A stretch of 43,437 nucleotides of DNA from Pseudonocardia kujensis (GTDB lineage Bacteria > Actinomycetota > Actinomycetes > Mycobacteriales > Pseudonocardiaceae): contig NZ_JAJSOK010000065.1 in assembly GCF_021283305.1 (NCBI RefSeq), positions 1 to 43,437 on the forward strand. The letters run 5' to 3'. Under the pieces are notes generated by a model. It had not been told where the DNA came from, did no database searches, and worked only from the letters and a program-made list of their open reading frames with translations. The position numbers and the translations under genes were made by a program. Positions 7,637-14,752 of this stretch are shown piece after piece (within the stretch, counting starts at the first letter, position 1; the number at the start of each line of letters is the position of its first letter).

Positions 7637-7988
7637 ATGACCATCACGCTGGTCCTCGGCGCCACCGGCAAGACCGGCCGACGTGTCGCCGGCCGGTTGC
7701 GACTGCTCGGCACACCGGTGCGCGCCGCCTCCCGATCCAGCCCCACCACGTTCGACCGGTCCGAGCCCGCCGGACGGGATTCCGCCCTCTAGCCGGCACG
7801 CCGGACGGATCTGCGAGCTCACCCGCCCCGCGCACCCTGACGTTCGCCGGACACGTCTCCACGATGTTCGTCCTGAGGGAACGCGGCCTGCTCGCCGGGA
7901 CGGCCGACGACGCCACCCTCCTCGGACGCGGCCCCGGACCTTCGAGGACGACGTCCTGCGGGCCGCGGCCGGCGCGTGGCAGCGATAA
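7637..7988 (+). pseudogene. degraded NmrA-type NAD(P)-binding oxidoreductase gene
   Basis: ATG 7637 begins a good Rossmann start (MTITLVLGATGKTGRRVAGR) that ends at a TAG (7790-7792) after 51 residues. Pieces of the rest of the family follow in other frames: GRICELTRP, then PRTLTFAGHVSTM with FVLRERGLLAGTADDATLLG, then PRTFEDDVLRAAAGAWQR, which is a normal C-terminus. An intact relative would be near 280 residues, but only about 350 bases are left. At least two internal deletions and several frame changes have therefore occurred. It is divergent from the AraC gene and probably its former target. Confidence 0.75.
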
Positions 7989-8044
7989 CCGCGGCGGTCC
8001 CGAACGCTGCCGACCCGATCCCCTCACCACTCGAAAGGGCCATC

Positions 8045-8473
8045 ATGAACGCCACCGCCAGCATCCTGACCACCGAGGACCTCGAGTTCCTCGCCCGCCC
8101 CCTGCACGGGTTCCTGACCCTTGCCGGGGGACCGCACCCCCCGCAGCCCCGGCCGATCTGGTTCGAGGTCACCGCGGACGCGACGATCCAGTTCTTCACG
8201 GCACCGGACTCGGTCAAGGTGCGGCGGCTGCGCCGCGACCCCCGCGCCTCGATCGTCGTTGCCGCCCCGGTGGGTGAGCGCGAGCGCTGGGTGTCCGTCG
8301 CCGGTCGCACAACCGTGGAGACCGACGGCGCGCACGACCTGTCCTCCCGCCTCGCCGCCCGCTACTGGGACCTCGACGACCCGACCCGCGCCCACGACCT
8401 CGCCGAGATCCTGGCCACCGACCAGGTCCGGGTCGTCCTCCGCCCGGACGCCGTACATCGTTTCGTCTACTGA
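8045..8473 (+). CDS. pyridoxamine 5'-phosphate oxidase-like (flavin/F420-binding) protein
   Basis: This is a 142-residue split-barrel protein. ATG 8045 follows GAAAGG by about 7 bases. The order of motifs is that of the small PPOX-like family: LTTEDLEFLARPLHGFLTLA, then PIWFEVTADATIQFFTAPDS, then VRRLRRDPRASIVVAAP. VSVAGRTTVETDG and a final VRVVLRPDAVHRFVY close the barrel. In actinobacteria these bind FMN, F420 or haem and reduce or oxidise small substrates; the cofactor cannot be told from sequence by eye. It follows the degraded NmrA gene on the same strand and probably belonged to the same small operon. Confidence 0.85.
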   Translation: MNATASILTTEDLEFLARPLHGFLTLAGGPHPPQPRPIWFEVTADATIQFFTAPDSVKVRRLRRDPRASIVVAAPVGERERWVSVAGRTTVETDGAHDLSSRLAARYWDLDDPTRAHDLAEILATDQVRVVLRPDAVHRFVY

Positions 8474-8505
8474 GATGTCATGGTCCTACCGGGCCGCCCG
8501 AGGGA

Positions 8506-8697
8506 GGAGAATCTGCCGGGGTATCGATAGCGGTAGCCGTTGCGCGAGTTCACTCACCCTCGCTGCGGGTGCGGTAGCCGGCCCGCAGACGGTGGCGGCC
8601 TCGGCGGCGATCAACGCCTCGGTCAACTACTTGATCATCGACCGGAGCAGATCCGGGCTGGCTTCGGCGAGCCGCTCCTCGAGCTCCTGGGCGCCGG
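8506..8697 (-). mobile_element. remnant of an IS256-family transposase
   Basis: The minus strand reads LEERLAEASPDLLRSMIK, then a TAG, then LTEALIAAEAATVCGPAY. After a frame change comes NSRNGYRYR. This order (EASPDL..S......AL..AEA..V.GA.Y......R..RNGYR) is the N-terminal region of IS256-family transposases. In-frame stops, a frame change and loss of everything downstream show it is dead. No terminal inverted repeats were seen. It sits just beyond the last gene of the Mo-hydroxylase operon, so an IS may once have marked or moved this boundary. Confidence 0.7.
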
Positions 8698-8701
8698 TCG
8701 T

Positions 8702-9199
8702 TCACTCGTCGCTCGCCTCCGGCGTGGTCACCGGCTCGGCGAGCGCACCCTGCGCCGCCTGCACCGCGTCGACGATGCCCTGGTATCCGGTGCAACGGCA
8801 GATGTTCCCCGACAGCTCCTCGCGGATCTTGTCGCGGTCGGCGTCGGGCTCCGTGTCGAGCAGGTGCAGGGCGCTGATCAACATGCCGGGTGTGCAGAAG
8901 CCGCACTGCAAGCCGTGGTGGGCGACGAATGCCTCCTGCAGCGGGTGGAGCTCGCCGTCCGTGCCCTCCAGGCCCTCGACCGTCGTCACGGAGGACCCGT
9001 CGGCCTGCACCGCGAACATGAGGCAGGCGCGGGCCGGCTCCCCGTCGACGAGGACGGTGCAGGCGCCGCACACCCCGTGTTCGCAGCCGAGGTGCGTGCC
9101 GGTGAGGCCGCAGTCCTCGCGCAGGGCGTCGGCCAGGGTGCGACGGGGCTCGACGTCGATCTGCGTCCGCTCCCCGTTCACGCTGAGGCTGATGTTCAT
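8702..9199 (-). CDS. 2Fe-2S subunit of a molybdenum hydroxylase (CoxS-like)
   Basis: This 165-residue small subunit is the last gene of the operon. It has an N-terminal plant-type ferredoxin domain with CEHGVCGACTVLVDG and a fourth Cys a few residues on (ARAC). The C-terminal helical domain has CGFCTPGM and ICRCTGYQ, so all eight ligands for two 2Fe-2S clusters are present. It passes electrons from the molybdenum site (large subunit, 10752) to FAD (medium subunit, 9210). ATG 9199 lies 10 bases after the medium-subunit stop. Length is typical (about 160). Only the family name is given because the enzyme's substrate is unknown. Confidence 0.95.
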   Translation of the reverse strand: MNISLSVNGERTQIDVEPRRTLADALREDCGLTGTHLGCEHGVCGACTVLVDGEPARACLMFAVQADGSSVTTVEGLEGTDGELHPLQEAFVAHHGLQCGFCTPGMLISALHLLDTEPDADRDKIREELSGNICRCTGYQGIVDAVQAAQGALAEPVTTPEASDE

Positions 9200-9209
9200 C
9201 GTCGCTCTC

Positions 9210-10019
9210 CTACTCGATGCCGACCTGGGCGAGCGCACGGCGCACCATCTCTCCCGCGATCGCGCGGCGGAACGGGGCCGAGCCGTGCAGGTCGGCAGTC
9301 GGGTCGATCTCGTCCGCTGTGGCCCGAGCGGCGTCCTTCGCCGAGCCGCCGTCGGCCACGATCTGCTCGGCGGCACGGGCCCGTTGCGGAACGGCCGCGA
9401 CGCCGCCCAGGGTGATCCGCAGACTCCCGGCGATCTCGGCGACCACCGCGGTGACCAGCGCGAAGTCGCCGTGGCGTCGGGCGAACTCCGCGAAGCCCCA
9501 CCGTGTGGGCAGCGGGAACCGGACCCGCACGATCATGTCGCCGTCGTCCAGCGAAGTCAGGAGGGCACCGAGGAACAGCTCCTCCGCAGCGACGGTCCGC
9601 TCTCCGGAGGGCCCGGCGATCGTGACCGTGGCGTCGACGCCCGCAGCCACGACCGGTAGTTCCGCGGAGGGGTCGGCGTGGGCGATGCTCCCGCCGGTGG
9701 TGCCACGGCTGCGGATCGCGGTGTGCCCGATCCAGCGTGCGGCCTCGGCGAGCAGCGGATGGTGTGTCTGCTCCACGAGCCGGCTGTGCCGGGTGAGGGC
9801 ACCGACCTCGACCGCCCCGTCCACCGGGCGGATCCGGGCGAGGCCGGGGATCCGGTTGACGTCGACGAGCACGCTCGGCCGGGCCATCCGCAGGGCGAGG
9901 ACCGGCACCAGGCTCTGCCCGCCCGCGAGGATCTTGCCGTCGCCGTCGGCCTCGCCGAGGACCTTGACGACCTCCTCGACGCTGCCGGCGCGGACATAGT
10001 CGAACGGAGCGCATTTCAT
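9210..10019 (-). CDS. FAD-binding subunit of a molybdenum hydroxylase (CoxM-like)
   Basis: This is a 269-residue medium subunit. The PCMH-type FAD domain shows KILAGGQSLVPVLALRMARP near residue 29 and the second pyrophosphate-binding motif TTGGSIAHADPSAELPVVAA around residue 105. The C-terminal CO_deh_flav_C-like domain follows. ATG 10019 lies 4 bases after the crotonase stop, with GGAGG upstream. The length gives no sign of the extra 4Fe-4S-binding loop known in 4-hydroxybenzoyl-CoA reductase. It receives electrons from the 2Fe-2S subunit; the final acceptor is unknown. Confidence 0.95.
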   Translation of the reverse strand: MKCAPFDYVRAGSVEEVVKVLGEADGDGKILAGGQSLVPVLALRMARPSVLVDVNRIPGLARIRPVDGAVEVGALTRHSRLVEQTHHPLLAEAARWIGHTAIRSRGTTGGSIAHADPSAELPVVAAGVDATVTIAGPSGERTVAAEELFLGALLTSLDDGDMIVRVRFPLPTRWGFAEFARRHGDFALVTAVVAEIAGSLRITLGGVAAVPQRARAAEQIVADGGSAKDAARATADEIDPTADLHGSAPFRRAIAGEMVRRALAQVGIE

Positions 10020-10023
10020 GCGC

Positions 10024-10755
10024 TCACCTCCCTCGGAAGACGGGCGGGCGCTTCTCGGCGCGGGAGCGGCGGCCCTCGGCGAAGTCCTCGCTGGCCCAGC
10101 AGCCTTCGAACGCCTCGTGCAGCTCCTTGCCCAACGGCTCGTCGAGCTCGGGTTCGAAGACCTCGTTCAGGACGCGTTTGGAGTAGGCCTGCGTGAGCGG
10201 GGCGAGCTCCGTCATCGCCTTCGCCCAGGCCAGGGCCTCGTCGGCGGTGCCGGGCAGGTCGGCGAGGCCGCAGGTCAGCGCACCCTGGGCGTCGACCTGG
10301 TCGCAGGCCAGCAGCAGCCGGCGCGCCGTGCCGTTCCCCGCCAGCAGCGCGAGTCGCCGGATCGTCCACGGGTCCACGGCCAGCCCGATTCGCGCCGTGG
10401 GCACGGCGAACCGGGCCTTCGGGGCGACGACCCGGAAGTCGGCGGCGATCGCCAGCTGGGTGCCCGCCCCGATGGCCGCGCCGTTGACGGCCGCGACCAC
10501 GGGCACCGGGGCGTCGGTGACGGCGTGGAGCATCGAGTAGAGCGCGTCGCGGAAGTCCGGGGTGTAGACCTCGTCGAGGTCGGCGCCGGAGCAGAAGCTG
10601 CTCCCGTTGCCGGTCACCAGGATCGCGCGGGCCTCGCGGGCGTCGTCGAGCGTGGTGCGGATGCGGTGGCAGAGATCGACGGTGAGCGCGTTGTGCTTCT
10701 CCGGGCGGTCGAGGGTGACGACCGCGACGCGGTCGTGCCAGGTCAGCTCGATCAC
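10024..10755 (-). CDS. enoyl-CoA hydratase/isomerase (crotonase) family protein lacking both hydratase glutamates
   Basis: This is a 243-residue crotonase. GTG 10755 overlaps the large-subunit stop (GTGA), so the gene is embedded between the large and medium Mo-hydroxylase subunits. The CoA-binding fold is intact (LDRPEKHNALTVDL, SSFCSGADLDEVY, PVVAAVNGAAIGAGTQLAIA). Where canonical hydratases have Glu in GGGCELALACD and PEVNLG, this protein has Gln (GAGTQLAIAADF) and Thr (PTARIGLAVD). It resembles the EchA6-like group, ending in EKRPPVFRGR. Hydration is therefore unlikely; thioester hydrolysis, ring opening or acyl-CoA binding are possible. Its position suggests it acts on the product of the Mo enzyme. 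Confidence 0.88.
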   Translation of the reverse strand: MIELTWHDRVAVVTLDRPEKHNALTVDLCHRIRTTLDDAREARAILVTGNGSSFCSGADLDEVYTPDFRDALYSMLHAVTDAPVPVVAAVNGAAIGAGTQLAIAADFRVVAPKARFAVPTARIGLAVDPWTIRRLALLAGNGTARRLLLACDQVDAQGALTCGLADLPGTADEALAWAKAMTELAPLTQAYSKRVLNEVFEPELDEPLGKELHEAFEGCWASEDFAEGRRSRAEKRPPVFRGR

Positions 10756-13139
10756 GGGTGCAGCTCCTTCCACACGCTCGCCGGGCTGATCGGCAGGGCG
10801 TTCACCTCGATGCCGAGGGCGTCGCGCAGCGCGCCGGCGAGGACGGCGTTGGGGCCGAGCGTGCCGCCCTCCCCCACGCCGCGGACCCCCAGGGGGTTCG
10901 CGGCCGGGTGCGAGACGTGGCCGATGACCATGTCGGGCACCTCGGCGCTGGTCGGCATCAGGTAGTCCAGCAGCGTCCCGGTGGACAGGTTGCCGGCGTC
11001 GTCGTAGACGAGGTGCTCGAACAGCGCCCCGCCGAGGCCCTGTGCGACGGAGCCCGCGATCTGGCCGTCGACGATCTGCGGGTGCATGGCCCTGCCGGCG
11101 TCCTCGACGCAGACGTATTTCAGGATGCGCAGCTCGCCGGTGGTGCGGTCGACCTCCACTGCCGCGGCCTGGGCGCCGGCGGCGAAGGCGCCGCGGATGG
11201 GGTCGAAGAAGGTGGTGGCGTCCAGCCCGGGGTCGATGCCGTCGGGCAGCCGGTTGGACTCGAGGTAGGCGACCCGGGCGACCTCGGCGACCGAGATCTG
11301 TGCCTTCGGGTCGCCGACGACGTAGACCTCGCCATCGACGACGCGCACGTCGGCCTCGGCCGCCTCGATGAGCTCGGCGGCCAGCTTGACCAGCTTCTCC
11401 TTCACCGCGACCGCGGTGTTGTGCGCCGCCCCGCCGCCGATGACGGCCTGCCGCGAGGAGAACGCGCCGAAGCCCCACAGGGCTTCGTCGGTGTCCCCGA
11501 TGCGGACGTCGACGTCGTCGTAGCGCACGCCGATGGCGTCCGCGACGATCTGCGCCATCGTGGTCTCCAGGCCCTGACCCTGCGAGGTCACCCCGGAGAT
11601 CACCGTGACGCGCCCGTCCGGGTTGACCCGGACCGTGCAGGCGTCGTGACCGGTGCGGAACGGCATCCGCGGTCCGGCGCTCGCGGCGCGACCGAGGCCG
11701 GTGAGCTCGTTGTAGAGCGCCACGCCGATCCCGATGGGGTTCTCCCCGGCCTCGCGGCGGCGTTGCTGCTCGGCGCGGAACGCGGGGTGGTCGAGGGCGT
11801 CGAGGGCCTTGTCGAGGCACTCGCCGTAGTGGCCGGAGTCGTCGACCAGCCGGGAGGGCATCTTGTAGGGGATGTCCTCGGGGGTGATGACGTTGCGGCG
11901 CCGGATCTCGATCGCGTCGATGCCGAGTCGCGCGGCGGCGTCGTCGAACATCGTCTCCATGGCGAACACGCTGGCCGGGCGGGCGACGCCGCGGTACGGG
12001 CCGGCCGGGGCGGTGTTGGTGGCGACGCCGCGCACGGTGCACCGGTAGTTGTCGAGCTTGTACGGGCCCGACAGCAGCCCGCCGGCCATGAGCGGCTCGA
12101 TGCCCGCCGTCCAGGGGTAGACGGAGTAGGCGCCGACGTTGCACGTGACGTCGGCCTCGAGGGCCAGCAGCCTGCCGTCCGCGGCGAAGCCGGCCTTGAT
12201 CAGGTAGCGGTGGTCGCGGGCGTGGGCGGCCGCGAGCAGGTGCTCGGCGCGGTCCTCCACCCACTTCAGCGGGATCCCCGGCATCTCCCGCGCCATCAGG
12301 CACAGCGCGACGTCCTCGGGGTAGAGCACGGCCTTGACCCCGAACCCGCCGCCGACGTCGGGCGCGACGACCCGGACCTTGCCCTCGGAGAGCCCCATCA
12401 GCTCGGCGATCATGTTCCGCACGATGTGCGGCACCTGGGTGCCGTTCCAGAACGTCAGCTTGCCGTCGGCGGCGTCCCACAGCGCGACCCCTGCGCGGCA
12501 TTCCATGGGATTGCCGGCATGCCGGTTCGTGACGAGCTCCCGCTCCACGACGAGGTCGGCGGCGGCGAAGGCGTCGGTCACCGAGCCGGCGTCGAAGGTG
12601 CGCTGCAGGAGCACGTTGTCCGGCGCCTCCGGGTGCACCGGCTCCCGCGGCTCCTGCCAGGCGCAGACCGTCGGCGGCAGGGCCTCGTAGTCGACGGCGA
12701 CGAGCTCCAGTCCGTCCTCGGCGCGGTAGCGGTCCTTCGCGACGACGGCGGCCACCGGCTCTCCGGAGAAGCAGACCTTCTCGTGGGCGAGGATCGGCTG
12801 GTCGGTCTCGATGTAGGAGGGCAGCGCCGACTGGGCTCGCAGCACGACGTGCGCGAAGTCCCGGCCGGTGAACACCCGGTGTCCCGCGTCGCGGGCCGCG
12901 GTGGCGTCCACGCCGGTGATCCGGGCGTGGCCGTAGGGGCTGCGCAGGAACGCCACGTGCCGCATGCGCGGCAGCTCGAGGTCGGTGACGAAGCGGCCGT
13001 GCCCGGTGACCAGCCGCCGGTCCTCCTTGCGCCGGACGTTGCGGCCGAGCGAGCCGGACTCGTCTTCCGCCGCGCTCGCCGGGGCCGGCGCCGTCGCCCG
13101 CGGCGCGGCCGCGGGGCCGTCCGCCCTGTCCACGCTCAT
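10752..13139 (-). CDS. molybdopterin-binding large subunit, xanthine oxidase family (CoxL-like)
   Basis: This is a 795-residue catalytic subunit, with ATG 13139 preceded by AAGGAGG. An Ala/Pro-rich tail of about 30 residues precedes the hammerhead domain (NVRRKEDRRLVTGHGRFVTD). Molybdopterin motifs follow: PDVGGGFGVKAVLYPEDV, SQGQGLETTMAQIVADAIG and RGVGEGGTLGP, the last with the catalytic Glu. The active-site loop at about residue 380 is PYRGVARP. Form I CO dehydrogenase has AYxCSFR and form II-like proteins AYRGAGR, so this is not a true CO dehydrogenase. The family hydroxylates N-heterocycles, aromatic acyl-CoAs, furoyl-CoA or aldehydes. Substrate is unassigned. Confidence 0.93.
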   Translation of the reverse strand: MSVDRADGPAAAPRATAPAPASAAEDESGSLGRNVRRKEDRRLVTGHGRFVTDLELPRMRHVAFLRSPYGHARITGVDATAARDAGHRVFTGRDFAHVVLRAQSALPSYIETDQPILAHEKVCFSGEPVAAVVAKDRYRAEDGLELVAVDYEALPPTVCAWQEPREPVHPEAPDNVLLQRTFDAGSVTDAFAAADLVVERELVTNRHAGNPMECRAGVALWDAADGKLTFWNGTQVPHIVRNMIAELMGLSEGKVRVVAPDVGGGFGVKAVLYPEDVALCLMAREMPGIPLKWVEDRAEHLLAAAHARDHRYLIKAGFAADGRLLALEADVTCNVGAYSVYPWTAGIEPLMAGGLLSGPYKLDNYRCTVRGVATNTAPAGPYRGVARPASVFAMETMFDDAAARLGIDAIEIRRRNVITPEDIPYKMPSRLVDDSGHYGECLDKALDALDHPAFRAEQQRRREAGENPIGIGVALYNELTGLGRAASAGPRMPFRTGHDACTVRVNPDGRVTVISGVTSQGQGLETTMAQIVADAIGVRYDDVDVRIGDTDEALWGFGAFSSRQAVIGGGAAHNTAVAVKEKLVKLAAELIEAAEADVRVVDGEVYVVGDPKAQISVAEVARVAYLESNRLPDGIDPGLDATTFFDPIRGAFAAGAQAAAVEVDRTTGELRILKYVCVEDAGRAMHPQIVDGQIAGSVAQGLGGALFEHLVYDDAGNLSTGTLLDYLMPTSAEVPDMVIGHVSHPAANPLGVRGVGEGGTLGPNAVLAGALRDALGIEVNALPISPASVWKELHP

Positions 13140-13176
13140 CTGTCCTCCTTGCTGCAGTGTGGCCGACCCGGACTTG

Positions 13177-13941
13177 TCAGGGCATCGCGTAGCCGCCGTT
13201 GACCGAGACGACCTGCCCGGTGGTCCAGGACGACAGCGGCGAGGCGAGCAGCAGCACCATCGGGGTGATGTCGTCCGGGTGGCCGACCCGGCGCAGGGGG
13301 TACTGGGCGAGGATCTTCTTCATCTGCTCGGCCTCGGGTGTGCCGGCGTGCGCGTCGAAGTTGTCGGTGCGGACCAGCGCGAGGGACACGGCGTTGGCGC
13401 GGATGCCGAACCGTGCCAGCTCCTTGGCCAGCGAGCGGGTGAGCCCGACGGTGGTGGAGCGGGCGGTGGCGGTGACCAACAGCCCGGACTCCCCGACCCG
13501 GCCCGAGTCGCCCATGAGGTTCACGATCGACCCGGACCTGCGCTCGGCCATGCGCGTGGCCACGGCGTGGGTCAGCTGCAGTGTCCCGGTGACGGTGACG
13601 TCGATCTGCGGTGCCCAGTCCTCGGGGGTCGACTCGAGGAACCGCTGCTTCTTGGTCACCGCCGAGTTGTTGACCAGCACCTCGATCGGCCCGAGCTCGG
13701 TCTCGGTGCGCTCGACGATGCCCGCGACCGCCTCGGCGACGCGCAGGTCACCGCCCACCGCGATGGCCTTGACGCCCAGCTCGCTGGCTTCGGCCGCGGC
13801 CTTCTCGGCGCCGTCGGCCGAGGAGTTGTAGTGGAACGCGACGTTGGCACCCTCGCGGGCGAAACCGAGCCCGAGCGCCCGGCCCAGGCCCTGTCCCGCG
13901 CCGGTGACCAGGACGTTCGTTCCGGAAAGCTGAAGATCCAT
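13177..13941 (-). CDS. SDR-family protein with catalytic Tyr and Lys replaced
   Basis: This is a 254-residue short-chain dehydrogenase fold. ATG 13941 has AGGAG about 10 bases upstream. Cofactor-binding motifs are good: VLVTGAGQGLGRALG and the NNS variant of the NNAG motif (VLVNNSAVTKK). The usual Ser is in VNLMGDSGR. At the catalytic YxxxK, however, the sequence is VTATARSTTVGLTRSLA: alignment with a typical Y-A-A-S-K puts Thr at Tyr and Arg at Lys. The DNA at 13441-13500 confirms this (ACC and CGC codons). The protein is otherwise full length and ends in a normal VNGGYAMP. It may be an inactive partner or use a different chemistry. Confidence 0.88.
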   Translation of the reverse strand: MDLQLSGTNVLVTGAGQGLGRALGLGFAREGANVAFHYNSSADGAEKAAAEASELGVKAIAVGGDLRVAEAVAGIVERTETELGPIEVLVNNSAVTKKQRFLESTPEDWAPQIDVTVTGTLQLTHAVATRMAERRSGSIVNLMGDSGRVGESGLLVTATARSTTVGLTRSLAKELARFGIRANAVSLALVRTDNFDAHAGTPEAEQMKKILAQYPLRRVGHPDDITPMVLLLASPLSSWTTGQVVSVNGGYAMP

Positions 13942-13954
13942 GACGTGTTGTCTC

Positions 13955-14752
13955 CTAGACGATCTGCTGGAAGCTGCGGTTGCCGAAGGCGGTGACCACG
14001 CGACCGAACCGCAGGCCGGGGAAGTGAGCGCCGACGACGAGGTCGGTCGAGTCGGCGACCTCGTCGGCGAGGGCGTTGCGCACCGCCTTCGCGGCGACCG
14101 GGTCGACGTCGAAGACCGCCTCCCAGTCCCGCTCGTGCAGCTCCACCACCGAGTGCACGACGTCGCCGAGCAGCAACGCCCGCTCGCCACCGTCCGCCAC
14201 CACGTACACGGTGGAGCCGGGGGTGTGGCCAGGGGTGTGCCGGGCGCTGAGCCCCGGAGCGAGGACGCCGTCGGCGTCGAAGGTCTCCAGCTGCTCCACC
14301 AGCGGCGAGAGCTTCCGGACTGCGCCCGGATCGGCGTCCGGCGACTCCACGAAGTGCGCCCAGTCCGCCGCGTGCACGCGGTAGGTGGCGTTCGGGAAGA
14401 CGACCTCGCCCTTCTTCGTCGCCCAGCCGACGTGGTCGAAGTGCAGGTGGGTGAACACCACGTCGGTGACGTCGGTCGGCGCCACACCGAGCCCCTGCAG
14501 CGACTCCAGGAACCGTCCGCCCGCGTACTTGCCGTTGTCGATGGTGCCGACACCGGCGTCGACGAGCACGACCCGGTCCCCGGTGCGGACCAGGAAACCG
14601 CCCAGGTCGAGGTGCAGGGTCCCGTGCTCGTCGAGCAGGTCGGTGTGGCAGGCCCACGCGTCGGGGACCTCCGGGCGGGTCAGGACCTCGGCCGCGGGTT
14701 CCTTCCCGACGCCGTCGAGCACCGGGAGGATCTCGATCGCTCCGATCTTCAC
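13955..14752 (-). CDS. metallo-beta-lactamase fold hydrolase
   Basis: This is a 265-residue protein. GTG 14752 overlaps the alcohol dehydrogenase stop (GTGA). The dinuclear metal site is complete: THLHFDHVGW (HxHxDH), HTPGHTPGSTVYVV, LLLGDVVHS and a final VGAHFPGLRFG. The fold is typical of the actinobacterial lactonase or arylsulfatase-like MBL group, and no signal peptide is seen, so it acts in the cytoplasm. Inside this operon it could open a lactone or hydrolyse a thioester made after oxidation by the Mo enzyme; this is inference. The next gene starts 13 bases downstream. Confidence 0.92.
   Translation of the reverse strand: MKIGAIEILPVLDGVGKEPAAEVLTRPEVPDAWACHTDLLDEHGTLHLDLGGFLVRTGDRVVLVDAGVGTIDNGKYAGGRFLESLQGLGVAPTDVTDVVFTHLHFDHVGWATKKGEVVFPNATYRVHAADWAHFVESPDADPGAVRKLSPLVEQLETFDADGVLAPGLSARHTPGHTPGSTVYVVADGGERALLLGDVVHSVVELHERDWEAVFDVDPVAAKAVRNALADEVADSTDLVVGAHFPGLRFGRVVTAFGNRSFQQIV

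Noticed and set aside
10758..13202. 814-residue open frame on the plus strand opposite the Mo-hydroxylase large subunit gene
   Set aside because: It is the complement of a well-matched large subunit with intact motifs; the translated product is low-complexity (Gly/Val/Asp/Arg) with no family signature. High GC makes such antisense frames common.
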